Numbered from the stretch's first letter, positions 53,129-62,447 are shown. The stretch: DNA of 64,000 nt from Planctomycetota bacterium (GCA_015075375.1 JABTUM010000001.1:1235201-1299200); one strand, 5' to 3'. Notes: generated by a model from the sequence alone, not told the origin. Numbers and translations: made by a program.

Positions 53129-54038
53129 GGCCGTAGCGAATCCTCGGATCGAGCAGCGCGTACAGAATGTCCACGCCCAGATTTACGGCCACGAAGATCA
53201 ACGCGAAAAAGAGGCAGCCCCCCATGATCACCGGATGGTCCCGCTGGCTGATGGCCTCGAAGATCATCCGCCCCAGGCCCGGCAGCGCGCAGGCCGTCTC
53301 GGTCAGTACCGCGCCCGTCAGCAGCCCGGCGAGGTTGTTCCCGATCACCGTCGTGATCGGTACCAGCGCGTTGGGAAACGCATGCCCCGTAAGCGCCTTC
53401 AGATCCTGCAAACCCTTCGCGCGACCCGTGCGCACGTAATCCTGCGTCATCTCTTCCAGCAGACAGCCGCGCGTCAGCCTCGCGATCAGCGCGGTGCTGA
53501 GCATCCCCAGCGTCAGCACCGGAATCACCAGGTACGCCAGCTTTCCGGCTTCCGGCGCCGGAAGCGGGAGCCATTGGAGCTTCACCGAAAAAATCAGAAT
53601 CAGAAGCATCGCCAGGAAAAACGCCGGCACCGAAATCCCGATGCTCGCCCCCGCCGCGCAGGCGTAATCGATGGGCGAATGCGGACGGTACGCCGAGAAG
53701 ATTCCGCTCAGCAGACCCAGCGCCACGGCCACGATCATCGCGCCCAGCGCCAGCCGCGCCGTCACCGCCGCGCCGTCGAGCACGATATCCAGCACCGGCC
53801 GCTCCTGCCGGTAGCTGCGGCCCAGATCGAGCATCAGGTACCGCCCCAACTGGCTGTACCAGGGCTTGTTCAAGCCCAGTCGCTCGCGCACCATCAGCCG
53901 CTCTTCGGCGCTCGCGCCCTGCCGCACCAGCATGTGCGTCGGATCGCCGCTCGCTTTGAGCAGCACGAAGCAGATCAGGACGATACCCAACACGACGGGA
54001 ACGGCTTGGAGGAGACGGCGGAAGATGAAGGTAGCCAT
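53121..54038 (-). CDS. Peptide ABC transporter permease B (system 2)
   Basis: A 305-residue permease of normal OppB/DppB length. The N-terminal helix FIFRRLLQAVPVVLGIVLIC is followed by the DLGRSYRQERPVLDIVLDG periplasmic motif, then the core with the EAA loop GRAKGLQDLKALTGHAFPN. It lies 13 bases after its binding-protein gene and overlaps the permease C gene. It would form the translocation path with the permease C at 52190-53128. Confidence 0.92.
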   Translation of the reverse strand: MATFIFRRLLQAVPVVLGIVLICFVLLKASGDPTHMLVRQGASAEERLMVRERLGLNKPWYSQLGRYLMLDLGRSYRQERPVLDIVLDGAAVTARLALGAMIVAVALGLLSGIFSAYRPHSPIDYACAAGASIGISVPAFFLAMLLILIFSVKLQWLPLPAPEAGKLAYLVIPVLTLGMLSTALIARLTRGCLLEEMTQDYVRTGRAKGLQDLKALTGHAFPNALVPITTVIGNNLAGLLTGAVLTETACALPGLGRMIFEAISQRDHPVIMGGCLFFALIFVAVNLGVDILYALLDPRIRYGHE

Positions 54039-54051
54039 CGCGAACGCGCGG

Positions 54052-55707
54052 TTACTCCAGGTCCACCTTCGAGAAGTCCACGTGATTCAGTCCGTGGCCG
54101 ACATCGAGCGGGCAAAGCTGCTCGGCCACGCCCTTCGCGCTCTTCGACAGCAAAATTTTGTTCACCTTCCAGTACAGCAGCACCCAGCCCACATCCTGCT
54201 CGACGATGATCTTCTCGGCCCGGTTGAGCAGCTTGAGCCGCGCGTTCGAATCCATCGTTGTGCGCGCTTCTTCCAGCAGCTTATCCACCTCGGGATTGTG
54301 GTACCGCGTCTCGTTGCCGGGCTCGCCCCACTGGCTCGTGTGGAACAACCAATCGATGAAATTCTCCGCGTCCGGGTAATCCGCCACCCAGCCCAGGAAA
54401 AACATCTCCGGCGGATCCTTGTACACCTTCTCGAGAAACGCGTTCCATTCCAAGCTGCGCAGATTGACCTTCACCCCGATCGCGCCCAAGTTGTTCTGGA
54501 TCGCCAGCGCCGTCTGCTCGATATCCGGATCCTTGCGGTAATAGAAGTCGAACTCTTTCAAACCTTTGCCTTCCGGATACCCCGCCTCAGCCAGCAGCGC
54601 CTTGGCTTTCTCGACATCGTACGACCAGCCCTTGATCTCCGGATCGTGCCCCGCCAATCCCGGCGGAAGCACGCTCTGCGCCGGAATCCCCTGCCCTTCC
54701 AGAATCGTCTCGCAGATGTACTGCCGGTTGACCGCGTGGTTGATCGCCTGCCGCAGTTTCAGATTCGTCCCCAGCGGCTCCACCGGAACGATCGTGCCGT
54801 CGTCGGTCTTTCGGTTCAGCAGCAGGCCGAGATAGTTGGTGCGCAGCGACGAGTTGGTCTGGATCAGCTCAGGATGCTCCTGCTCCAGCACCTTCAGCCG
54901 TCCGAACGGAATGTCGCTGACGTGGAATTCGCCCTTCATGAACTTTTCCAGGCGCGTCTGCGGCTCGGGCACCAGTTCGCAGATCATTCCATCGATCTTC
55001 GGGGCGCCTTTGAAATACGTCTCGTGCCGCCGCAGCACGATTCGCCGCCCGTAATCCCAGCGGCTCAGCTTGAACGGACCCGTCCCCACCGGCTGCGCGC
55101 TGAAGGTCTTATGCGCGGCCTGCGCCTCCAGCACCGCTTCTTCCGGGATCACCGCCGCGTTTACCATCGATATCTGGATCAGAAAGATCGGATCTTCCTT
55201 CAACAGCCGCACCTTAAAAGTATGCTCGTCGACGATCTCCAGCCCCGCGCACTTTTCCGCCTTCCGCTCCAAAAGTTCCTGCGCGCCCACCACGCTCTTC
55301 AGAATCACCGGGCGCGCCGACTCGTTCGCGTCCAGCAGCCGCTCCCAACTGTACTTCACGTCGCGCGCCGTCATCGGCCGCCCGTTGTGAAAGCGCACGT
55401 CCGTCCGCAGCTTGAAGGTGAAGCTCTTCTCGGTGGCGTCCCACACCGGCATCTCGGTGCACAGTTCCGGCTGCGGGCGCAGATCTTTATCGAGCCGGAT
55501 CAGCGTGTTGTAGAGCTTCTGGCACATCCCGTCGCTGTCGACGTCGGTGACCTTGATCGGATCGAGCGTCTTCGGGTCGTTATCGAGCGGGATGCGAAAT
55601 ACCTTCGCGCCGGCTTCGAAGTCGTCCTTCGTATTGCCCAGCGTCGTGACGAAGAACAGCGCCGCGGCGGCCACCAGCACCACCAGGATGATCGCGATCC
55701 GGTTCAT
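54052..55707 (-). CDS. Peptide-binding protein, membrane-anchored (system 2)
   Basis: A 551-residue family 5 extracellular solute-binding protein. Residues 1-24 are a hydrophobic N-terminal segment (IAIILVVLVAAAALFFVTTL) without a lipobox Cys, so it is a signal anchor or a cleaved signal. The binding domain shows FRIPLDNDPKTLDPIKVTDV, VRFHNGRPMTARDVKYSWER and YPDAENFIDWLFHTSQWGEP, as in dipeptide and oligopeptide receptors. It is the first transporter gene of the cluster, 18 bases after ridA. Confidence 0.9.
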   Translation of the reverse strand: MNRIAIILVVLVAAAALFFVTTLGNTKDDFEAGAKVFRIPLDNDPKTLDPIKVTDVDSDGMCQKLYNTLIRLDKDLRPQPELCTEMPVWDATEKSFTFKLRTDVRFHNGRPMTARDVKYSWERLLDANESARPVILKSVVGAQELLERKAEKCAGLEIVDEHTFKVRLLKEDPIFLIQISMVNAAVIPEEAVLEAQAAHKTFSAQPVGTGPFKLSRWDYGRRIVLRRHETYFKGAPKIDGMICELVPEPQTRLEKFMKGEFHVSDIPFGRLKVLEQEHPELIQTNSSLRTNYLGLLLNRKTDDGTIVPVEPLGTNLKLRQAINHAVNRQYICETILEGQGIPAQSVLPPGLAGHDPEIKGWSYDVEKAKALLAEAGYPEGKGLKEFDFYYRKDPDIEQTALAIQNNLGAIGVKVNLRSLEWNAFLEKVYKDPPEMFFLGWVADYPDAENFIDWLFHTSQWGEPGNETRYHNPEVDKLLEEARTTMDSNARLKLLNRAEKIIVEQDVGWVLLYWKVNKILLSKSAKGVAEQLCPLDVGHGLNHVDFSKVDLE

Positions 55708-55725
55708 CGGCGCTCCTCAGGCCGG

Positions 55726-56136
55726 CTACAGCGGCGGCTTCACCGGCAGCTCGCGCCGAGCCGCCAGCACTTCGATTTCCACGCGCGCGTCACCCGGCAA
55801 GCGCGCTACCTGCACCGTCGAACGCGCGGGCTTGTGATCGCCGAAAAACTTCGCGTACTCGGTGTTCATCCCCGGAAAATCGTTCAAATCGCGCATGAAG
55901 ACCGTGGCCTTCACCACGTCCGCCGGAGCGCAGCCTGCCGCGGCCAGCACCGCGCGCACGTTCGAGAGCACCTGCGCGGTGGCCTCTTCGATCGTCGCGC
56001 CCTTCATTTCCTTCGTGCCCGGCACCAGCGGGATCTGCCCGGCGCAGAAGACCAGTCCGCCGTGCACGATCGCTTGGCTGTACGGGCCCACGGCCGCGGG
56101 CGCCTGCTCCGAACGCACGACCTCGAACGGTTCCAT
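55726..56136 (-). CDS. ridA: RidA-family enamine/imine deaminase
   Basis: A 136-residue RidA (YjgF/YER057c/UK114) protein. The catalytic arginine is Arg105 in HKPARSTVQVARLPGDARVE, with Glu120 following, both at the same numbers as in E. coli RidA. AVGPYSQAIVHGGLVFCAGQ is the N-terminal signature. RidA hydrolyses reactive enamines released by PLP enzymes such as serine/threonine dehydratase. Its position at the head of a peptide-transporter cluster suggests co-expression with amino-acid use, but this is inference. Confidence 0.92.
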   Translation of the reverse strand: MEPFEVVRSEQAPAAVGPYSQAIVHGGLVFCAGQIPLVPGTKEMKGATIEEATAQVLSNVRAVLAAAGCAPADVVKATVFMRDLNDFPGMNTEYAKFFGDHKPARSTVQVARLPGDARVEIEVLAARRELPVKPPL

Positions 56137-56201
56137 CCGCGCCTCCGCTTTCGAATTCGCCTTACTCTACGCCCATTTTCGCGCCGCTCAAGCCGTACCC
56201 G

Positions 56202-57638
56202 TCACGGGAGCTTTTCGTAGCGCGCCGACTCCAGCACCGAAGGCGACATCGTCGCCAGATCGTTCAAAATCTTCGGACGGTCTTTCTCCGTACGCTTCAG
56301 CACCAGGAACTTGCCTTCTTCCAGCGTCGCCGTAAGCAGCCGGACCACCTCGCCCGACTGCATCTTCAACACCTCGCCCTCGAAGACCAGCGTACCCGCC
56401 GCCTCCGCCCCGTTGCTGTCTCGATACAGGAACCCGCCGTCGGCCTTGACCGTAAAGCGCTCCGTTACCAACGGATTGGGCCGGTAGCGGTACGAACCAA
56501 CCAACGCTTCGATCGACGCCACCGCGAGCACACGCGCGGGGGTAGGATTCGGATTCGGCGCGGGAGCCACCGGAGCGGGCTGCGCGACTTTCGGCGCCGG
56601 CGTCGCGGGCGGCGGAGGAGGTTTCACCGGTTCCGGTTCGGGAGGAACTTCGGTCTTGGCCACCGGAGCGGGCTCCGGCGGCGGAGCGGGCGTGGGTGCC
56701 GGTTCGGGCGCCGCAACAGGCGCGGCCGGTTCCGCCGGCGCGGTCGCCTGCGCTTCCGGATTCACGGGCGTGACCGGCGCGATCGGTTCCGCCCCCGGCG
56801 TCTTCGCCGGCAACGGCTCCAGCGCCGGCGCGCCGCCTACCTTCTTATAAGCCAGCGCCGCACGGTCCTGCGGCGGCATCTCGCCCAGAGGATCGCCCAG
56901 CTTAAGGATATCCGTGTCGCGCCGCCAGAATTGCAGTTCCTCGCCCTGCAACTGAACGGACAACTGCCGCCGGTGAAAGCCGCTGTCGAGCGTCAATTCG
57001 CCGCGCACGAAGACGAAGGTCCCCCGCGCGCGCTGGCCGCTGGGCGCCGTGTATTCGAACGTGCCGTTGGTAGCCAGCTTCAGCTCGTGGGCCTGCCCGC
57101 CCCCCGTCGTGTGGCGAAAATGCCCGGACAGCGGCGACGGACCCGGCGCCGCCGGCGGAACGGCGGGGAGCGCCGCGTCGGGCGCAGCGGGTTCGGATTC
57201 GTCCTTGGGCGCGGGAGGTTCCGGTTTGCCTTGCTCTTTCCAGTCATCCCGGCTGACGAGCAGCACTTTCTCGCCCTTGCGCATCGGAGGCAACCGCGAC
57301 AACAGGCCTGCCGCCAACGTCTCGTCCTTCTTGCTCGGCGTCAGCCACACGTTGTCGCCTTCGAAGCGGTAATCAAAATGCCGCCGCCCCTCGGGCACCG
57401 CCAGCGCCAACTGATCTTCGCTGAAGGTTGCCTTCCCTTTCAGCAACTGGCCGTCCGGACTGACCAGCCGGTACACGCGCTCGAGCGAGATATCCAGCGA
57501 CCAGACGCCGCCTTCGCCTTCGAAGTAGAACGTGTTGAAGAGGCGGCGCTTTTCCTTGTCGCGAGCGTACGCCGGAAGCGCCAGCGTCCACGCGGCCAGG
57601 CAGACCGCGAAGAAACACCAACCGCGTCGCGTCGTCAC
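56202..57638 (-). CDS. Exported protein with a triplicated beta domain
   Basis: A 478-residue protein with a signal peptide (FFAVCLAAWTLALPAYA). Three copies of one beta-rich domain of about 95 residues lie at roughly 33-128, 170-268 and 377-478. Each runs from strands with a G-T-F or KATF turn (KGKATFSEDQLALAV; RGTFVFVRGELTLDSG; AGTLVFEGEVLKMQSG) to an R-x-x-D/K and L-x-x-M/L-P-P ending (LLSRLPPMRKGEKVLL; LGEMPPQDRAALAYKKV; LATMSPSVLESARYEKL). A long Pro/Ala/Glu linker separates copies two and three. The fold may be lipocalin-like; I know no named family. The GTG start at 57638 is fixed by AAGGAG 6 bases upstream. Confidence 0.7.
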   Translation of the reverse strand: MTTRRGWCFFAVCLAAWTLALPAYARDKEKRRLFNTFYFEGEGGVWSLDISLERVYRLVSPDGQLLKGKATFSEDQLALAVPEGRRHFDYRFEGDNVWLTPSKKDETLAAGLLSRLPPMRKGEKVLLVSRDDWKEQGKPEPPAPKDESEPAAPDAALPAVPPAAPGPSPLSGHFRHTTGGGQAHELKLATNGTFEYTAPSGQRARGTFVFVRGELTLDSGFHRRQLSVQLQGEELQFWRRDTDILKLGDPLGEMPPQDRAALAYKKVGGAPALEPLPAKTPGAEPIAPVTPVNPEAQATAPAEPAAPVAAPEPAPTPAPPPEPAPVAKTEVPPEPEPVKPPPPPATPAPKVAQPAPVAPAPNPNPTPARVLAVASIEALVGSYRYRPNPLVTERFTVKADGGFLYRDSNGAEAAGTLVFEGEVLKMQSGEVVRLLTATLEEGKFLVLKRTEKDRPKILNDLATMSPSVLESARYEKLP

Positions 57639-57857
57639 ATCTTGCTCCTTAACTCGATAAGCCGGAATCGCGGGCAACACGGCGCCCTTGGGAATTCCTT
57701 ACGGGACGCCGTTCGATTCAAGCGCCTTCATCGTAACAAGGCCTTCGCGCGCTCGCAGCCATCTTTCCGCGTGCACGCAAGCGCGGTAAACGTCTTGAGC
57801 CCGAAGGCGCTTGGCGGTATCAGAGAGTGAAGCAGGAGCATGCGAAGGGGGAATCCC

Positions 57858-58664
57858 ATGGCCGTGAGCCGAAAATCGAAGCGCCTCTCGCGCGCCGGAC
57901 TGGCGCTGGAGAAGAATGCGGTGGATCGCGAACTGCGCGTCAAGATCGCCGCGCAGACGCCTTCCGAGGACAACCGGCGTAAAGAGATCAAGGTGGACGT
58001 GCGCGACGGCTACGTCGTCCTCAGCGGATTCGTCCGCACGTTTCGCGAGAAGGAACGCCTGCATCGCTTCGTGATGGGCCTGCGCGGCGTTAAGGCGCTC
58101 AAGGATCTCCTCCGCGTCCGCCCCGAAGAATCAATCGCCGACCGCCAGATCGCGTTGCATGTCCGCCAGGCCCTCGACGCCCATGCCGAACTTCCGCCCG
58201 CCACTGCCACCGTCCACGTGCGCGATGGTACCTGCACGCTGCGCGGTCATGTTCGGAGCGCCGAAGAAAGGCACATCGCCGAATCCGTCTCCAGCCATTG
58301 CCGTGGCGTTAAATCCGTCGTCAACGAACTCACCGTCGATACCCTCGACGAGATTCCCGACGAAGCCACTTCTCGAGCCGTTCGCTGCGCGCTGGCGTAC
58401 TGCGAGGACTTCGACACCGACGGCATCACCATCAGTTGCTGCGACGGCAAGATCGTGCTGCGGGGAAACGTGCCCACCATGATGGACCGCATGCTGGCCG
58501 AAGAAATGACCCGCATCCAACCCGGCGTACGGCATGTGGAAAACCATATCCAGGTCAATACCCAGTTGCTGCTGGAACCCATCAAGCCCGAGGCGGGAGA
58601 CGCGCGAACCTCACGCCGGTCCGTCCGCAAGCGCCGGCCAAGCCTGCGCCGAGAAATTGGCTAA
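57858..58664 (+). CDS. Cytoplasmic protein with three BON domains
   Basis: A 268-residue protein made of three BON domains: about 40-100 (IKVDVRDGYVVLSGFVRTF), 108-175 (ATVHVRDGTCTLRGHVRSAE) and 184-245 (ITISCCDGKIVLRGNVPTMM). Each has the V-x-D-G-x-V-x-L-x-G core. BON domains usually lie in the periplasm and bind phospholipid or membranes, as in OsmY, but this protein has no signal peptide and starts with a basic stretch (AVSRKSKRLSRAG). The C-terminus is also basic (RRSVRKRRPSLRREIG). AGGGGG precedes the ATG at 57858. It is divergent from the triplicated-domain gene. Confidence 0.78.
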   Translation: MAVSRKSKRLSRAGLALEKNAVDRELRVKIAAQTPSEDNRRKEIKVDVRDGYVVLSGFVRTFREKERLHRFVMGLRGVKALKDLLRVRPEESIADRQIALHVRQALDAHAELPPATATVHVRDGTCTLRGHVRSAEERHIAESVSSHCRGVKSVVNELTVDTLDEIPDEATSRAVRCALAYCEDFDTDGITISCCDGKIVLRGNVPTMMDRMLAEEMTRIQPGVRHVENHIQVNTQLLLEPIKPEAGDARTSRRSVRKRRPSLRREIG

Positions 58665-58922
58665 AGTACCGTTCAGGTTTCGCCGAAACCCTTTTCCACT
58701 AAGCAGTTCCCTAGTGCAGAATGTGCAATCCCTCTTGTTTGCCCTCCTCTAGCCATTATCATGGTGCATAGGCTCGAGCCACTGCGGTTCGGCCTTCTCC
58801 GAAAACGGTTCAGAATCCCGGGGGGGATCATGATCGTTGCGAATTGTCACAACCTCACGCCAAGAATCAACCTGAGGTCATCCGGCTTGCGTTAAGCGCC
58901 GTCAGACGCTTTTCCACCGGAT

Positions 58923-60200
58923 ATGCACGTACTCTACCGGGCAGGGCCGTACACCGTTCCCGCAACGCGTGGAACTGGGTGGCGCTATGCCTTGGCGATC
59001 TTCCTGATCGCATGCGCAAGCTTCGCGAAGCTCCGCGCCGAAGAGATTCCCCAGATCAACGTGATGGGCGAGGACATTCTGGCCGAAGGCGCCGAATTGC
59101 GCTGGGGCAGCATGGAGTTCCACCCCTACGTCGCCTTCAACTACGAGTGGATCGACAACCTCTTCTACGACAAGAAGAATCCCGAAGACGACACGCTCTA
59201 CACCATGGTCCCCGGGGTGAACATCAACTGGCCCTTCGCCGGCAATCACACGGCCAAACTCAACTGGCAGTCCCAGGTCCGGCGCTACAACGACAACCCC
59301 GACGTAAACAATCACCAGCAACTGGGCGACGCCTTCCTGAAGCTCGATTACGACCGCTACTGGTTCGAATTCCGAAACAAGTACGCGTACCTTCAGGAAG
59401 TCGGAGACATCGAAATCACCGATCGCCAGATCCGCTGGGCTAACGACTCTTCCTTCCAGACCGGCGTGCGCTTCGAGCGCTTCGATATGATCATGGGCTA
59501 CACCAAGCGCCTCCGCGTCTGGCCCAAGGAAGAGCAACACGACCTGAGCTATTCCGAAGATCAAGGCCACATGACCTTCGACATCAAGGTCAAGCCCACG
59601 CTCGATGCATTCACGCGCTTTGAGTTCAAGAGCATCGATTACGACGACGACCTCAAGTTTCCCGATATTCGGCGCAACGACCAGAAGCGCTCGACGGCCA
59701 TCGCGGGATTCAAGGGTTCCTGGGGCTCTTCGGTCGGCTGGAGCATGGCCGCCGGCTTCGAACACATCCGCCTGCACAAACGCACACGGTCCGCACGCGA
59801 CTCCTGGGGCGAAACCGCTTCCGACCACCCCATCCTGCGCGGCTCCATCAAATGGGACGTCGTGCCCGAGCGCACGCTCCTCGAATTCTCCGCCAACCGC
59901 GGCGTGGGGCTGTCAACGGGCAGCGACTACGCCGACACGCTGAGCTTGAATCTGGCGGTCCGCCACCGCTGGTCCCAGCGGCTCACCACCCGCGCCGAGG
60001 TAGGCTTCACCGACTACAACCGCGCCAAAGGCGCCGACTACCAGCTCTTCAACGCTCAGGTCTCGACTCAATACCGCATCACGCGCTGGGCCAATGCCTA
60101 CCTGCGCTACGAATACGGCGAACGCAACGCTCTGGACGATCCCAGTGGCGGCGATTTTCGGCGCAACTCCGTGCAGCTCGGCGTGATCCTTGCGTGGTGA
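58923..60200 (+). CDS. Outer-membrane beta-barrel protein
   Basis: A 425-residue exported protein. A long signal region (about 1-40, with YALAIFLIACASFAKLRA) is followed by amphipathic strands ending in aromatic residues all the way to the final VILAW, as expected of a barrel with a terminal aromatic residue. Examples are FNYEWIDNLFYDKKN, KLNWQSQVRRYNDN, TRFEFKSIDYDDDLKFP and RHRWSQRLTTRAEVGFTDYN. Such barrels of 14-18 strands occur in exopolysaccharide or capsule export clusters, among other places, but no such cluster is adjacent. The next gene overlaps its stop by three bases (GTGA). Confidence 0.7.
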   Translation: MHVLYRAGPYTVPATRGTGWRYALAIFLIACASFAKLRAEEIPQINVMGEDILAEGAELRWGSMEFHPYVAFNYEWIDNLFYDKKNPEDDTLYTMVPGVNINWPFAGNHTAKLNWQSQVRRYNDNPDVNNHQQLGDAFLKLDYDRYWFEFRNKYAYLQEVGDIEITDRQIRWANDSSFQTGVRFERFDMIMGYTKRLRVWPKEEQHDLSYSEDQGHMTFDIKVKPTLDAFTRFEFKSIDYDDDLKFPDIRRNDQKRSTAIAGFKGSWGSSVGWSMAAGFEHIRLHKRTRSARDSWGETASDHPILRGSIKWDVVPERTLLEFSANRGVGLSTGSDYADTLSLNLAVRHRWSQRLTTRAEVGFTDYNRAKGADYQLFNAQVSTQYRITRWANAYLRYEYGERNALDDPSGGDFRRNSVQLGVILAW

Positions 60201-60838
60201 CACCCCCCGCACCCTACGCGCTCACCTTCGCGCCCGGACTGCCCTGGCGCGCGCCGGCCTTCGTGCTGGAGCCACTGCGCGTCCGCGCAAGCCACCCTGA
60301 GTTGCAGGCCGAGATCGATCGGCTCGGCTCCGAACTGCGCGCACGCCATGCGGACGCGCCGGTCGCCGAGATTTCCGGCATCGCCGCCGTCCGCCAGGCC
60401 TACCACGCCAGCGGCATCGACCCCACCAAGACCCGCCCCTCATCCGAAGCGCTCCTGCGCCGCATCCTAAAAGGACAGAGCCTCTACACCGTCAACACGC
60501 TCGTCGATGCGTTGAACTACTGCTCGCTCAAGTTCCTTGTGCCCTTCGGGCTCTACGATCTGGATGGCGTGCAGCCGCCCGTCGAACTCCGCCTTGGGCG
60601 CGAGGGCGAAGGCTACGAAGGCATTCGCAAAGACCGCGTCAATGTCGCCGGGCGCCCGTGCCTGGCCGACGCCGCCGGACCCTTCGGCAATCCGACCTCC
60701 GACAGCGACCGTACCAAAATCACGCTCGCCACCGTCCGCGCCTTGGTCGTACCATTCCTGCCGCTCGATACGGAGGAACCCCGGTGCGCCGCCATCGCCG
60801 CGGAAACCGCCGCGTTCCTGCGCCGTTTCTCTTCCTAA
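60197..60838 (+). CDS. Stand-alone B3/B4 (phenylalanyl-tRNA synthetase beta-like) domain protein
   Basis: A 213-residue protein of the B3/4 domain family, the part of PheT that hydrolyses mischarged tRNA. Typical segments are SGIAAVRQAYHASGIDPTKT, RPSSEALLRRILKGQSLYTV, and NTLVDALNYCSLKFLVPFGLYDLDG. Stand-alone members are widespread in bacteria and may act as trans-editing factors, but their targets are mostly unknown. The GTG start overlaps the barrel-gene stop. Its operon with an outer-membrane protein has no clear meaning. Confidence 0.85.
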   Translation: MTPPAPYALTFAPGLPWRAPAFVLEPLRVRASHPELQAEIDRLGSELRARHADAPVAEISGIAAVRQAYHASGIDPTKTRPSSEALLRRILKGQSLYTVNTLVDALNYCSLKFLVPFGLYDLDGVQPPVELRLGREGEGYEGIRKDRVNVAGRPCLADAAGPFGNPTSDSDRTKITLATVRALVVPFLPLDTEEPRCAAIAAETAAFLRRFSS

Positions 60839-60866
60839 GCGCTCCCGGTCCCATTACCTTAGGCGC

Positions 60867-61712
60867 ATGCCTCCACGCACCCCGCCCCCGCCCGGTCAGC
60901 TCAAGCTCCTGGCCCTCGACCTCGACGGTACGCTCCTGCGCCGCGACCAGACCGTGGGCCCGCGTACCATTCGGGCGCTCCAAGCCGCTCATGCGCGCGG
61001 AGTGAAGATCGCGTTCAACAGCGGGCGCATGGCGCCGGCCATGGAAGAGCCGGCACGCCAGGTGGGTCTCGACGTCTACCAGATCTCCTACAACGGCGCA
61101 TCCGTCCGCGACCTCGCAGCCCGCGGGCGCGCGCGCCTCTACGAGCAGACGATGCCGTTGGAGGTCGCACGCGAACTGGCGCTCCTCGCACGCAGCCGCA
61201 CGTTACAGCTCAATTACTACCTTGATGAGCACGTCTGGTGCGAAGCGCGGCCCGAACTGCGTCCCTTCGTGGAACTGTATGAAAGCCGTACCGGAAGCCC
61301 CTTCCGCTACGTCGAACGCATCGAAGAAGTACTGGACCGCGCTCCTTATAAGGTGCTCTTCGTCGTCGAACCGCGCGTCCGCGACGAACTGTTGGAGGAG
61401 TTGGAACCGCGCTACGCCGGGCGAGCCACCGTCACGCGCACCGATCCCGAGTATCTCGAATTTCTGCATCCGCAGGTCGATAAAGGCGTCGGCCTGCGTG
61501 CGCTGGCCGCAACGTTGGGGCTGGAGATGAGCGCAGTCATGGCCGTCGGCGACAGCTTCAACGACACGCCCATGCTCGCCGCCGCGGGCTGGGGCGTCGC
61601 CGTCGCCAACGCCGCCCCGCCGACACGCGCGGCCGCCGCAGCCGTCACCGCGGCCGATTGCGATCAAGACGGTGTCGCGGAAGCCGTCGAGCGTTACTTG
61701 CTGGAGTCCTGA
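60867..61712 (+). CDS. HAD-superfamily Cof-type phosphatase
   Basis: A 281-residue HAD hydrolase of the Cof subfamily. Motif I is LALDLDGTLL with nucleophile Asp18 and acid/base Asp20; motif II FNSGR; motif IV GDSFNDTPML. The C2-type cap lies between. Cof enzymes dephosphorylate sugar phosphates or phosphorylated vitamins such as FMN and PLP; the exact substrate cannot be read from the sequence. It lies 28 bases after the B3/B4 gene and one base before the next gene. Confidence 0.9.
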   Translation: MPPRTPPPPGQLKLLALDLDGTLLRRDQTVGPRTIRALQAAHARGVKIAFNSGRMAPAMEEPARQVGLDVYQISYNGASVRDLAARGRARLYEQTMPLEVARELALLARSRTLQLNYYLDEHVWCEARPELRPFVELYESRTGSPFRYVERIEEVLDRAPYKVLFVVEPRVRDELLEELEPRYAGRATVTRTDPEYLEFLHPQVDKGVGLRALAATLGLEMSAVMAVGDSFNDTPMLAAAGWGVAVANAAPPTRAAAAAVTAADCDQDGVAEAVERYLLES

Positions 61713-61713
61713 T

Positions 61714-62424
61714 ATGGAAACCGAAGCCATGGCCAAGCCTGCCCACGTACGCCGATCGCTCTGGCTGCTTAGCTTGGTGATCACCGCCGTGGTCTCCGGC
61801 GGCTTGGGTTACACCGCCGGGCGAGCCGCTACCCAAAGGCATTCGGCTCTGCATACACCCGCCGCTCCGACCGAGGACGACGAAGGCGATTCCGCGAACG
61901 CCGCGCCCCCCGCCGCCGCGCCAGGCACACGCAATCCCAAATGGGCCGCGCCGCTCGATAAGCCCGGCTTGCCCAATCTGCACCAGGTATCGAGCGGGTT
62001 GTATCGAAGTGCGCAGCCGACTGCCGCGGGCATGCAGGAAGCCAAGCGCATGGGCATCAAGACCGTGCTCAACTTGCGCCAATTCCACAGCGACCGCGAC
62101 GAGATCGGCGAAACGGGGCTCGCCTACGAGCACATCTATTTCAATCCATTCAATCCGGAAGATAAAGAGGTCGTCCGCTTCCTGCAGATCGCCGCCGACC
62201 CCGGCCGGCAGCCCGTGCTGGTCCACTGCAAGCACGGCGCCGACCGCACCGGAACCTACTGCGCTTTGTACCGCATCTGCATCGAAGGCTGGTCGAAGGA
62301 TGCGGCCATCGAAGAACTGAAAGACGGCGGCTACGGGCACCACGAGTCGATCTTCGGTAATCTGATCAAGTACATCCAAGAACTGGATGTCGAAGCCATC
62401 AAGCGGCGCGCGGGACTTCTCTGA
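61714..62424 (+). CDS. Membrane-anchored dual-specificity tyrosine phosphatase-like protein
   Basis: A 236-residue protein: a short basic start, one transmembrane helix (about 15-37, LWLLSLVITAVVSGGLGYTA), a Pro/Ala linker, then a cysteine phosphatase domain. The active-site loop is HCKHGADRTG with nucleophile Cys172 and Arg178. SGLYRSAQPTAAGMQEAKR and IKTVLNLRQFHSDRDEIGE are usual for bacterial DSP-like phosphatases. The topology places the catalytic domain outside the cytoplasm, where such enzymes can act on lipid or sugar phosphates such as phosphatidylglycerol phosphate. It is co-transcribed with a glycolipid glycosyltransferase, which favours a lipid substrate. Confidence 0.82.
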   Translation: METEAMAKPAHVRRSLWLLSLVITAVVSGGLGYTAGRAATQRHSALHTPAAPTEDDEGDSANAAPPAAAPGTRNPKWAAPLDKPGLPNLHQVSSGLYRSAQPTAAGMQEAKRMGIKTVLNLRQFHSDRDEIGETGLAYEHIYFNPFNPEDKEVVRFLQIAADPGRQPVLVHCKHGADRTGTYCALYRICIEGWSKDAAIEELKDGGYGHHESIFGNLIKYIQELDVEAIKRRAGLL

Positions 62425-62447
62425 AGCCGCCAGAAAAGGATCGAACC

